From: Amia ocellicauda
Lineage: Eukaryota > Chordata > Actinopteri > Amiiformes > Amiidae
DNA: 64,000 nucleotides
Assembly: GCF_036373705.1 (NCBI RefSeq)
Contig: NC_089852.1
Location: 1,334,501-1,398,500, forward strand
Direction: 5' to 3'
Below the pieces are notes generated by a model, which saw only the letters and a list, made by a program, of their open reading frames with translations, was not told the origin of the DNA and ran no database searches. This document shows positions 1 to 10,240 of this stretch, piece after piece. A program made the translations under genes and the position numbers. Within the stretch, counting starts at the first letter, position 1. Each line of letters begins with the position of its first letter.

Positions 1-684
1 AGCTCCCGTGCCTTCGGTCCTCCTTGAGAGGACTCTACCATCTGAATGTCTCAACAGAAATCGAGACTCATCAGACCAGGCAACATTTTTCCAGTCTTCA
101 ACTGTCCAATTTTGGTGAGCTTGTGCAAATTGTAGCCTCTTTTTCCTATTTGTAGTGGAGATGAGTGGTACCCGGTGGGGTCTTCTGCTGTTGTAGCCCA
201 TCCGCCTCAAGGTTGTACGTGTTGTGGCTTCACAAATGCTTTGCTGCATACCTCGGTTGTAACGAGTGGTTATTTCAGTCAAAGTTGCTCTTCTATCAGC
301 TTGAATCAGTCGGCCCATTCTCCTCTGACCTCTAGCATCAACAAGGCATTTTCGCCCACAGGACTGCCGCATACTGGATGTTTTTCCCTTTTCACACCAT
401 TCTTTGTAAACCCTAGAAATGGTTGTGCGTGAAAATCCCAGTAACTGAGCAGATTGTGAAATACTCAGACCGGCCCGTCTGGCACCAACAACCATGCCAC
501 GCTCAAAATTGCTTAAATCACCTTTCTTTCCCATTCAGACATTCAGTTTGGAGTTCAGGAGATTGTCTTGACCAGGACCACACCCCTAAATGCATTGAAG
601 CAACTGCCATGTGATTGGTTGATTAGATAATTGCATTAATGAGAAATTGAACAGGTGTTCCTAATAATCCTTTAGGTGAGTGTA
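1..684 (-). mobile_element. IS630/Tc1/mariner (DD36E, Incomer-like) element, copy 1, partial
   Basis: Bases 31-684 are nearly identical to the element at 46243-47305, in the same orientation. The right terminal repeat (654-684) is the same 31-bp sequence and ends in the TA target dinucleotide. This copy keeps the 5' leader and the first codons of the transposase (start at 534, minus strand), which the second copy has lost. Left of base 31 the match breaks: bases 1-8 resemble a stretch about 370 bp further along copy 2, so an internal deletion is likely. The antisense reading of 175-432 is residue-for-residue the same in both copies, which points to recent activity. Confidence 0.85.
31..534 (-). 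pseudogene. Tc1/mariner transposase, N-terminal fragment (copy 1)
   Basis: The reading frame starts at the ATG at 534-532 and runs left through the paired helix-turn-helix region that binds the terminal repeats. It then continues to the start of the catalytic domain, where the match to copy 2 stops at about base 31. The first 13 codons, absent from copy 2, begin MGKKGDLSNF. No catalytic aspartate or glutamate remains in the visible part, so it cannot encode an active enzyme. The leader between the start codon and the terminal repeat (535-653) is also preserved here only. Confidence 0.8.
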
Positions 685-2428
685 TAGTGAAATGAGTGGA
701 TCAACCTCAACAACACAGCGATAACATGGAGCCGACAGGTGATCCAGGTCACAACAGAGGTCAAGCAGTGGGAGGATGAAGACGAGGAAGACGAGGAAGA
801 CGTGGTGGTCAAAGGAATGGCAGGGGACAAGCACCCCTTCTGAGAGGTGGTCGTGGGCCTCGTCATAGAGGAGGGCTTAGGCCTCACCAGAGAGGTGGCC
901 ATGGGCCTCATTTGAGAGGCCATGGACCAAGACAGCGGCAGCAACAGCAAAGAGTGTCCAGTGAAATCCGAGCTATAGTTGTAGACCATGTCGTAAATCA
1001 TGGCATGACAATGACTGAGGCAGCTACAATGATTCAACCAGACCTCAGAAGATCAACCGTGGCCTCAATCATCAGAAGTTTCCATAATGAGAACTGGTAA
1101 GTCTTCAGCATGCACTAAACACTAGACTACTCTCAACTGTCAAATGACTGTATACTGCATGCCAATGTGTACCACAAAGTGGGTGATGTGACTGAATGTG
1201 TTCTCACTGTAATTTCCGTGCAGAATAGAGATGAGGCCAAATAGGGGAGGCAGAGGCAAAATTCTGACTGACCAACAAGAGCAGCTGTGGTCAGTTTGGT
1301 TCGGGACAGAAATGATATTCGCCTTACGGATATTCGGCAGCACATCTTGGACAATGATGACATGTTCAACAATGTGGAAGCCATAAGTTTGCCGACTATT
1401 GCACGCATGCTGAGATGGCAGCAGGTGTCTCTAAAACAGCGATATCATGTGCCTTTTGAAAGAAATGCAGACAGAGTGAAGCAGCTGAGGGCTGAGTATG
1501 TTCAGGTATGTTCAGTTTCAAGATGCCTGTTGTACAAAATTCCCAAAAAATTCTACATCATTGTAATCAGTAATTCTCTTTCCAAAATGTCTTTTTAGAG
1601 GGTGACGGAGCTGGATGCTGACGAAAACCATCATAAATTCATCTTTTTGGATGAGGCAGGCTTCACCTTGGTCAAGACAAGGAGAAGAGGTCGGAATTTC
1701 ATTGGCCAGCGGGCAATCATCCAATCCCTGGACAACGTGGGGCCAACATCACCATGTGTGCAGCTATATCGGAAGATGGTGTGGTGGGACGCAGACCTTG
1801 TATTGGATCATATGATGCAGCTCTCCTTGTAACCTTCCTTGATGAGCTAAATCAGGTCTGTAGAGCTGATGGTGTGACCTATGTCACTGTGTGGGATAAT
1901 GTCAGGTTCCACCATGCTCAAATGGTGCAAGCATGGTTTCAGGCCCATCCACAATTTACCACCCTGTACTTACCCCCATACTCTCCTTTCCTTAACCCAA
2001 TTGAGGAATTTTTCTCAACATGGAGGTGGAAGGTATATCACAGGCGCCCTCACGAACAAGTCACCCTTCTCCAGGCCATGGATGACGCATGCAATGACAT
2101 CACGGCAGACCAGTGTCAGGTGTGGATGCGCCATGCCCGAAGACTCTTCCCATGATGTTTGGCTAATGAACACATGCATTGTGATGTGGATGAGAACCTA
2201 TGGACATATCCACAAGACAGGGTTATGGAAATATAGAAGAACAGTAATCAATCCTTTGTTTTGCTTTTTACAGTAAGCCAGGTGAGGAACACGGCAGTGG
2301 ATGTTTTACTGTCGTTTTTTTTTCTTTTTTGTAACTATTTATTTTTGCTTTGATTCAAAGAAACCTATGTTGTGATTCTATTGTATTTCATCAATAAATT
2401 TCAGATTTTGTTCAATGATTCCACTGTG
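685..2428 (+). mobile_element. IS630/Tc1/mariner-superfamily element with intron-containing transposase
   Basis: This stretch holds one decayed transposase gene on the plus strand, directly abutting the right end of the neighbouring element. The ends are uncertain. AGTGAAATGAGTGGATCA near 686 and the reverse complement of 2411-2428 (CAGTGGAATCATTGAACA) are about 60% alike and could be worn terminal repeats. AATAAA at 2391-2396 suggests a poly(A) signal for the transposase transcript. Confidence 0.65.
726..2155 (+). pseudogene. IS630-like DDE transposase, three exons, broken by one stop and two frameshifts
   Basis: Role: cut-and-paste transposase. The likely start is the ATG at 726. Residues 18-60 are strongly Arg/Gly-rich (RGGRGPRHRGG style), followed by a helix-turn-helix (VVDHVVNHGMTMTEAA). 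Introns appear at about 1099-1224 and 1507-1598, the second with GTATG at its start and TTTTAG at its end. Catalytic motifs are visible: LDEAGF (first Asp), WDNVRFHH (second Asp) and NPIEEFF (Glu), with 35 residues between the second Asp and the Glu. Breaks: TGA at 777-779, a one-base loss near 1281 and another near 1740. The stop at 2153-2155 ends the gene after RHARRLFP. The element is dead, but it was an intron-bearing type often seen in fish annotation. The distance class (DD35E) is my count; family assignment beyond DDE_3 is inference. Confidence 0.75.
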
Positions 2429-3093
2429 TCTGTAGTATTCTCTCTACTAGTCCTTTTACACTGATGTATTTATATGTACTACCATAATGAAACATGTATC
2501 ACATATTTTGTACTACAATAGTTAATGATTGTACGAACAACTACACAGTGAAACTATTGGTATCTTGTGTGTGGGTGATCTATATTAATGTTCCTGTGGT
2601 ATTTCATGATAAATTAGTTATTTTAACCAATGATTTTGCAAGTGCAAGGTTTCTTTAAAGATATGAATGCACAATGCAATGTTTGGACATTGGACAGCCT
2701 GTGTTACAAGTGATGACTGTTTTGAGTTTTGTGTCTAGAGTTTTGAAAAATGACATCAAGGTTCTGAAATTAGTGCCGAAGTGACTGTAAAAAACTGTAT
2801 CTAAAATCATTGTTGTGTCAAAGTAGCCAAACAGCAGCAAGAGAAACACATTACGTCTCCCTTCCTCTTTCTCTTTCTCTTTGTCTGTCACTCTATATTC
2901 ATCTCTCTCTCAGTCCATTGCCCCTTCTCTCTCTTTGTCCTTTTTTCTGTCTGCCTCTATCCATCTCCATATCTCTGTATCACCCTTTCTCTGTCTCTCT
3001 CTCTCTCTCTCTCTCTCAGCCAGTGTCCATATGCGTCCCCCTGCCCTCCATGTCTCCCCGACTCTCACCCCACATCTGCCTCCACTCCCTTAC
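2429..3093. other. Intergenic DNA with a CT-rich simple tract
   Basis: The first 400 bases are AT-rich and show no coding pattern. From about 2860 to 3022 the plus strand is a CT-rich low-complexity tract ending in a CTCTCT run at 2993-3018. Open frames across it are composition artefacts. Confidence 0.6.
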
Positions 3094-3183
3094 CTGACCT
3101 GTGTCCCTCTTCCATGGCGCGGAGGGACCCGGGGCCACAGGGGCCCAGAAGAGCAGCAGCACACAGAGCGTGGCACACAGCAT
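3094..3183 (-). CDS. Orphan first coding exon with signal peptide (gene not recognised)
   Basis: On the minus strand an acceptor (TCTTTTAACAG, up to 3207) leads into an exon from 3206 whose ATG at 3183-3181 opens MLCATLCVLLLFWAPVAPG, a typical signal peptide. It continues to a consensus donor, CAG followed by GTAAGG, at 3094/3093. The coding part is exactly 30 codons, phase 0. The rest of the gene would lie to the left, but only transposons are seen before base 3094, so it must be outside the window or lost. It is not CRELD1, IL17RC or IL17RE. It could also be a chance hydrophobic frame between good splice sites. Confidence 0.35.
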
Positions 3184-3206
3184 GGCCGTATGGAGCTCTT
3201 CCAGGT

Positions 3207-4198
3207 CTGTTAAAAGACACCAATTCAGTTTAAACGCAGAGTGTAGACTGGGTCTCAGAGTATCATTTACAACAGGATCGTCTTGTAAACCTGGGAAACA
3301 GATGAGAAACTCCTAAACATCTAATTTACACAACTTGTGACCAAGACACACACTTCACTCATTTGTTGATATGTGCCACCGGCCAAGGCCCAGAGGACAG
3401 TGACCTGCAGGGTTGTCTGATGTAGTGTTTACACACCTTCTTCTGTTTTAGTTTTTTAGTTTTTTCTGAATTCTTGAGGGGGGAGGCACAATCACTGTTC
3501 ACAGGAGCTAAACCATTAAGTGCTTTATATTGTGATATTTGATATTATTTAAATAATAAATCGGGAGTTCGACTTGACTGATTTAAAAAAGCGGGCAGGA
3601 CACCTCGATCCCACCTTAACTGAAGCCTGTCCCTTCATGCAACTGTTACCTAAAGTGTAGTGGATTTATCTCCTCTATCAAAGGAGAATCAGGACCCCCT
3701 GATTGTTTATCAGCTCCAGATATTTTAACTTTATTTATTTAATCGAATATTGGCTGGTTTTCAGTTTGGTCGGTCTGCTGCACTGGGAGTTATTGACTGT
3801 TTGAAATGGCGATTTAAAAAATAGATACGTGTTCAATTTCAATGAGTGCATCATGTCCACAAAATGATGTGAGGAAAAATTTATTTTGTGCACAAAAAGT
3901 AAATGTTGCATTTCATTTTGGGGACAAAATCAAAACCCTCTTTCATCATTTCATCCACTAAATTAACTACAGTATTGTCCATGTGCGTGCCTGTTCAGAC
4001 CCAGAGCCAAGCACTGGACTAGGCCAGTACTTCCGGAGATGAACCACGGGAGGGTGGACATATTAAAACATGTATGTGTTCTGCATGGGCCAAAGCTCAA
4101 AATCTATGTTCTGCATGTGTTTTATTTATATTAATCCACACTAAAAGCCTGTGTTTTACACACTGCACACGTGGCACATGCCTGTTAAACAGGTTACA
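3207..4198. other. Intergenic or intronic, nothing recognised
   Basis: AT-rich sequence with stops in all frames. I see no exon, terminal repeat or tandem repeat worth naming. Confidence 0.6.
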
Positions 4199-5029
4199 TA
4201 CGCTACTGGTCAAAAGTTTTAGAACACCTCATTTTTCCAGTTTTTATTGAAATACTCTGAAATTAAAGCATAGAACAAATAAACAATTGGAGATAAAAAA
4301 AAATCATGGAATCATTTTGTTGAACAAAATTTAATGGGGGAGTGAGGGGACACTTGGTCTGAGCAGGAATACAAAATCTCAGAAAATATTGACAATTATG
4401 ACATTCTGGAACCAGTCTACTGATCAAAACAAGACCATCCACGTGTTGGTAGAAGCAACACACACCCGTAGAGAGCTCACAATGTCAAGATGGAAAACTG
4501 TTTACAGTGTACTAATACACAACGATTTTAGATAATTGGATCTGAACTTCTCTGTGTTTGATAGAACATCAAATAATATATACTGGATATACTGGATAAG
4601 CCTATTTTCAAAGAAATCTGATCGAAACTGAGTGAACTGTGACCATCTGATTGAGACCCCCCAGCAGACTGCGCGGTTACCCCTAGGCTCTGAATGAAGG
4701 GGGTGGCGGAGGTGTTTGAGAATGAAACACGCTGGGAGCCAAGAGAATAAGCTTTCAAATAATGAGCAAATTGTAAGAATACAGTGTCACTGCTATGCAC
4801 AGGAGCTGCGTCACACTGCCAAACAATGCTTAAGAGGGTGTAGTAACACAGTGTATAACTCTGAAATTGACATTATTTTTCAGTTTTTGGTAACCTACAC
4901 ATTGTTTTTGTAACCTCTGGCAGTTTACCACTTACCTTTGTACCATTTCAGGTTATTCACTGGACTTGCTTACATTTCAATAAAAACTGGAAACATGGGG
5001 GTGTTCTAAAACTTTTGAGCTGTAGTGTA
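4199..5029. mobile_element. Non-autonomous Tc1-like element with ~55-bp terminal inverted repeats
   Basis: The left end (TA at 4199, then CGCTACTGGTCAAAAG, TTTTAGAACACC and TTTTTATTGAAAT) is repeated inverted at 4971-5029. The match covers about 55 bases, with small differences such as CACTACAGCTCAAAAG. Both ends abut TA, the Tc1/mariner target. The interior (about 720 bp) has no convincing transposase frame, so it is a MITE or a very decayed Tc1-like copy. Confidence 0.8.
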
Positions 5030-5241
5030 CATGACTAATCTCACCATTTCCCTTCTACTGTATGAATCGTTTCATTTATGATGAAGGGGGTGGGGCTAGC
5101 AGGGTGCAGTGTGTGTGTGTCTGAACAGTGTGCCATGAGCCAACGCCGACAGGTGCTCAGGGACTGTGCTGCCCTGCTCTCAGTATATTAATGAATATTG
5201 TATGTATGTTCCGGTTATTCCCCTCCGTCTCTCTCGCTCAG

Positions 5242-5375
5242 CGGGGGTGTATCTGCACCGCACGCCCGTGAGTGGGTCAATGTTCCGCACAGCCCCCCCA
5301 AGTGGCACCGGTACCTGGTCACCCTCCTGGCACTGCCGTCCGTCTATCTGGCCAGCGTAACTATCTGTCAGACAG
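5242..5375 (+). CDS. Orphan internal exon with a predicted membrane segment (gene not recognised)
   Basis: A pyrimidine-rich acceptor (CCGTCTCTCTCGCTCAG, ending 5241) and a donor (CAGACAG then GTGAGA, 5376) frame a 134-base open exon. In the open frame it reads EWVNVPHSPPKWHRYLVTLL and then ALPSVYLASVTICQT, an amphipathic lead into a hydrophobic helix. The frame enters in phase 2 and leaves with one base over. Its plus-strand orientation makes it convergent with CRELD1, as PRRT3 is in human, but I do not recognise the residues and do not assign it. A LINE has inserted 58 bp beyond the donor. Confidence 0.45.
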
Positions 5376-5419
5376 GTGAGATGGGTTCAGCTCCTCTGCT
5401 TAGTGTGTCGTTCATTCAC

Positions 5420-5433
5420 TATTCATCGACTGC
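5420..5433. repeat. Target-site duplication, left copy (14 bp)
   Basis: TATTCATCGACTGC here is repeated exactly at 8388-8401. The two copies bracket the LINE insertion precisely. Confidence 0.9.
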
Positions 5434-8387
5434 CGTCCTCAGTAAGCCACTGGAGAGGACCGCCATGTCTTCGGAGGCGGTCTTCTTTTCAGACCACAGA
5501 CTCCTGACGACAGAGGTGCTCATTCCGAGCACACGGGAGTCGGGGCCTGGGGTCTGGAAGCTCAACACCTCTCTGCTCGATGACCCTCGTGTGATTAAGA
5601 CCTTTAGCAGACGCCTCGAGGAGTGGAGGACCCTGAAGGACCTTTTTGATTCTCCCATAGAGTGGTGGGAGATGATGAAGAAAAGAACCAAGGGCTACTT
5701 CATTCAGCTGGGGAAACGGAAAGCTCGCGAGAGGCTTCTGTCCCTGTTGGAGTCCCGCAATGAGGGGGACGAGGAGGATCCAGAGATCACCACCACTGAA
5801 CTCTCCCAGGTGATAAAGAGTCTTAACTCTGGAAGGACACCGGGTCCCGACGGGATCCCTGCTGAGTTCTATAAGATCTTTTGGGAGGTGCTTAAGGAAG
5901 ATCTGGGCCAGGTCCTGGGGTCGATGTACAGAGAGGGCAGATTGGCCCCTTCGATGAAGAAGAGTATCCTCTCCCTTCTTCACAAGAAGGGAGACCCAAA
6001 AGATCTGAGGAACTGGCGGCCAGTCAGCCTCCTGTGCACCGACTACAAGATACTGGCCAAAGCACTGACGCTCCGGCTGCAGCGGCCACTCCCTCAAGTC
6101 GTGGGTCCCGACCAGGTCTGTGGTGCCCGGGGGAGATCGGCGGCCGACAACGCCATGCTGCTCAGGGATGTCGTGGCCTACTCGAACGAGAGAGGGCTTC
6201 CCCTGGTCCTAATCAGCTTGGACCAGGAGAAAGCCTTCGATAGAGTGGGCCACGAATACCTGCAGCTTGTCATGGAGAGGATGGGTCTCGCTCTTGGCCT
6301 GAGGAAGTGGGTCAAGATCATCTACAGCGGCCTAAGCAGCAGGGTCCTTGTGAACCGCCACCTGACCGAACCATTTCCGGTCAGGTCGGGGGTCCGGCAG
6401 GGATGTCCCCTGTCGGCCCTGCTGTACGTCCTCTGCTTGGAGCCGTTCATGCAGGCGATCCGCCGGGACGTCTGGGTGACAGGTTTCCATCTCCCGGGTT
6501 CCGGCGGAGAGCAACTGAAGGCCCTGGCCTATATGGACGACGTGGCCGTGGTCTGCACGGACGCTCCGTCCGTGGCCAGGGTCGAGGAACTGCTGGACGG
6601 CTTCTGCAGGGCGACGGGGGCCGCTGTGAACAAGGCCAAGAGCGAGGTCTACCTCTCCAGGGCATGGCCTGTCGGCCGGGGCCCGCCGACCGTGTTCCCT
6701 GTGAAGCCGTCTATCAAGGTTCTGGGGATCACGATCGACGGGACCAACACGGGCACCCGGAGCTGGGAGGAGGCCATAGCAAAGGTCCAAAGGAAAATCC
6801 ATGGCTGGAGCACAAGGACCTTGACGATGGCTGGTAAGGTGCTGGTCGTAAAGGCCATCCTCTTCCCGATACTCCTCTACGTAGGAATGATCTTCCCCCC
6901 AGACAAGGTCATCGCAAAATTAGTGACCCGAATTATATTTCGGTTTGTCTGGGGGAGCAAAATGGAGAGGCTGAAAAGAGTACAGATGGTGAAGGGTACC
7001 CTGGATGGAGGCAGGGGGGTCCCGGACGTTGTGCGGCTGATAAAGGCGCAGGGGCTGGCCTATGTGGTAAAGAACATCCAGGCTGCTGGCAAGAAAGTGA
7101 GTTTTATGAACCGCTTTTATTTTGCCAGCAGCCTGAGACCATTCGGCCTCTGCGCCATGGATAACACCAGGCCGCACTCGTGGGATCCCCCGCCGTTCTA
7201 CAGGGCGCTCCGAGCCTTTGCGCTCGAAGTAGGCCTCCATAAAGTCGTGCTGGCCTCCTGGGATTACAAGACCATCTGTAGCCAGATGAGATCTACCCAG
7301 GAGACCAGCCGGATAGAAGATTTCCCTCCCGAAACCTGCCAGTTTATCTGGGCTAACGCTACGCACGTTTGCCTCACGAACACGCAGAAAGATGTCTCCC
7401 CACCCGAGTGTTCATGCACAGAAGGGGCATAGCTCCTTATGACACCTGCCCCTATAAGGGTTGCCTGGGGAAGGAGACGGAGGCTCACATCTTTAGTGAG
7501 TGCCCCTCCGCCCACAGGGTCTGGCTCCTGTTTTCTCCGTTCCTCCACAGGTTTCCCGTTCCTGCGCGGGCAACCGCCCAGCAGATCCTGTACGGTCCGG
7601 CCAGGGGAATATCAACATCTACCCTGAGGTGCTGGTGGCGTGTCGTCTGCGCAGTGAAGCAGGCACTGTGGGAGGGACGGAACATCTGTTTGTTCAATAA
7701 GCAGGAGCTGGACCCGATTGTCATCGCGCGGAGGGGCATGGTGTTTGTAAGAGACTATGTCAATCTGGAGGTCCATCAGAGGGGCAAGGAGGAAGCCTAC
7801 AAGAACTGGCGTATACAAGATCTGGGGGAGCTCAGGATCCCATGATGGGACCCACCTCCGGGGACGGTTAGTTCCCCCTGCTGGAGCCCGAGTCCAAGAT
7901 CTTTTAAAGATTTTACGGATGATTGTTTTTAAAAAGATTTTAAAAAAGGAATCTTAATTGTTTTTAAAGATTTAGTTGTTTTTAAATCACATTGTTCAGG
8001 GTGTTTTTGGTATAGTTTTGTTATATTTTGTTGTCAAATACATTGACCGTTTTGGGTTTAATTTAAAATGCATTGGACTTTTTTTGTTTGTTTTTTATTT
8101 TTATTTTTACTTTTTAATTGTTTCTTTATTTTGTTCAATGCATTTTCAGTTATTTTCAATGTATTTGACCCTTTTGTTGGTGTGCAGTTTTTGCTTTTAT
8201 CACGTTTGTTTTGTTGATTTGAGCACGTTTTTTTAAGTTAATTGTTTTGTTCCTTGTTAAATCACAGATTTTAAATTTTTTTAAGTGATTTTAAGGACTG
8301 ATATTTTAAATGATTTTAATCATAAGTATTAAAAAAATTGAATTGTTTTTATTAAAGTAAATGTAAAATACTTAACCCAATAAACAG
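5434..8387 (+). mobile_element. 5'-truncated L1/Tx1-type LINE
   Basis: The element lies between two exact 14-bp direct repeats (5420-5433 and 8388-8401). It begins inside the end of the endonuclease region and runs through reverse transcriptase and a C-terminal zinc-knuckle region to an AT-rich 3' end (7860-8387). The tail is not a clean poly(A); the last bases are AACCCAATAAACAG. Five-prime truncation and target duplication fit target-primed reverse transcription. Family resemblance is to the Tx1 group of L1 elements, which are common in fish; exact lineage not determined. Confidence 0.85.
5446..7845 (+). pseudogene. LINE ORF2 remnant: endonuclease tail, reverse transcriptase, zinc knuckle
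   Basis: The frame opens with FFSDHRLL, the conserved SDH motif near the end of AP-type endonucleases. The reverse transcriptase follows: TPGPDGIPAEFYK (motif 1-2), NWRPVSLLCTDYKILAK, LISLDQEKAFDRV (first catalytic Asp), GVRQGCPLSALLY, and YMDD at 6530-6541. A C-terminal C-x4-C-x7-H-x4-C knuckle (CPYKGC...HIFSEC) lies at about 7447-7503. The reading frame is open from before 5446 to 7432, then the match continues one frame over (RCLPTRVFMHRRG), so an indel near 7385-7400 disrupts it. The N-terminal endonuclease catalytic core and ORF1 are missing because of truncation. It is non-functional by truncation alone, but the RT is otherwise well preserved. Confidence 0.85.
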
Positions 8388-8401
8388 TATTCATCGACTG
8401 C

Positions 8402-9063
8402 AGTGCGGAGACAGAGGAGGACAGGTACAACACCGCACCTCTCACACCTGTTCACTCATTACTTAACGGGATAATGAGCTGAAATAGGTAATAAGGCAGG
8501 GTCTGATACACTGTAACCTGCCGGACCACGAGCAATACAGACTGCTCTACTGGTTCTGTACCTCCTGGACTGGGCTCTGCTTATTCACACTGGACTGCAG
8601 ACGGAGGGAGTACAGACCGGACTGGTTTAGTAAATTATAAAATGACAACACTAGGCTGCACTGATGCTCAATACAATATGGGCTGTAGTACTGTACTCTG
8701 ATACTCCCTCTCTCCTGCTTCCTCTCCCTCTCTTCTCTGCTCCTGTCCCAGCTGATGGAGGTGTGTGTCGGCCACAGGAGAATCTGAGGGAGAGAGAGCT
8801 GCTGCATTACAACCCCACTCTCAAATAGGCCCCAAATACACACACACAACTACACACCGCTGCACAGTCATACACAACTTCTGTCGTCCAACAAAGATGC
8901 TGTTCAGCTAAACAAACTATGAATAATGACACTAATAGCAGATTTATATTTGTAACCTTTGGCAGCACCTTGGTGTAAATGCGTTCGTAATATTCACTGG
9001 GGAGAAAAACACAGAGACGGACAAGTGAAACGCTGACAAGCGAGTGAAGCTTCTCGGCTGCTC
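8402..9063. other. Spacer between LINE and CRELD1 3' end
   Basis: Continuation of the DNA interrupted by the LINE. No exon, terminal repeat or long tandem repeat recognised. Confidence 0.55.
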
Positions 9064-9069
9064 TTTATT
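9064..9069 (-). terminator. Poly(A) signal, probably CRELD1
   Basis: AATAAA on the minus strand (tttatt on plus) about 1.17 kb beyond the CRELD1 stop. It is the first canonical signal I find downstream of the gene. Confidence 0.6.
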
Positions 9070-9688
9070 GTGGCGACAGTTCTCCGCGTCTCCAGGCAAC
9101 GCGGCTCGCTCGTTCACACTGTGACTGATGTACAGGTAAGAGGACAGCATGTGACACAGGGAGGGAACACAGCGAGCAGCGACACAGGGACTGTCCAGTC
9201 ACTACGACCCCCTCATCCTCTATATGTATATAGAACTTAAAATCAGTAGTGCTTCAGTACCTGGAATTATTTACGTACATATGATTTTAAGTTTAATTAA
9301 GCTAATTTGTTCCATTCAATAAACGACACCTGGGCAGTGCCCCCCACCCCTCTCTCCTGAAAGGATGAAACAGCAGCAGCGTCCTCAACACAAAATACAT
9401 GAGACATGAAGGAAGTCAATTGATATCTTGAAGGAGAGCTTGGGACTGGGGCTGCAAACTGGCACAGGGTGGACAGCGGATTCAGACCAGGGTGTGACGG
9501 TTTGACACGGGTACAAAACCTGAGGATGGACAGAGGGACAGACCAACAGACGGATGGACAGACAGACATACAGAGGGACAGACTGACAGTTTCTATGGCT
9601 ACACTTTTAACATTTTTAAAATTACATAAACATGGCGAGAATACGATTACATGAAGCACATTTCTTGTGCAGCAGAATCGGCCATCTG

Positions 9689-9856
9689 GAGACCCTGCTG
9701 GACTGGACTGTGTCTCTCAGGACCAGGGCTGAGACCCTGCTGGACTGGACTGTGTCTCTCAGGACCAGGGCCGAGACCCTGCTGGACTGGACTGTGTCTC
9801 TCAGGACCAGGGCCGAGACCCTGCTGGACTGGACTGTCTCTCAGCAGGACCTCTGT
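9689..9856. repeat. 42-bp minisatellite, about four copies, in the CRELD1 3' UTR
   Basis: Three full units start at 9689, 9731 and 9773, and a fourth shortened unit starts at 9815. Each begins GAGACCCTGCTGGACTGGAC and ends AGGACCAGGGCC. Units differ at only one or two bases. A 30-bp stretch of the same sequence occurs inverted at 41924-41953. Confidence 0.9.
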
Positions 9857-10240
9857 CCCAGTGCACAAATCCACTCTGCAGCTGGACAGCTTATTCCATG
9901 AATTCATCACTTTATGTGCAAAAAAATTGTAACAATAAAACAAATAAACAGTGCTCTCCCAGATCAGTGCAGAATCTCCAAAATGCCCCCCCTCTTGGAA
10001 CATCCCCCTGAAGTGAGCAGCCATGGGGGGGCAGCCCTGACTGCAGTGTGTGTGATATGCTCTGAAAAGTCAATAACCTGAAATGTGTTGGTTTTCAGTA
10101 ACTACCCACCCCCCCCACGACCCAGAACTACCCCATGTCATTCGTCCCCCGGGGTACAGTCCTGTGTGAAATGCATCTGGACCATGAAAGGTAAATACCG
10201 AACTGGAAGCCCCCTTTGAAACCCCCCCCCGCCCCACTCT

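Noticed and set aside
175..432. 85-residue plus-strand frame, identical at 46948-47205
   Set aside because: Antisense shadow of the DD36E transposase. Its value is only as a sign of high identity between the two copies.
2860..3022. Ser/Leu-rich frames suggesting a secreted protein
   Set aside because: CT microsatellite composition; no splice context or conserved pattern.
5489..7366. Several minus-strand frames of 90-200 residues
   Set aside because: Opposite strand of the LINE reverse transcriptase; no independent motif.
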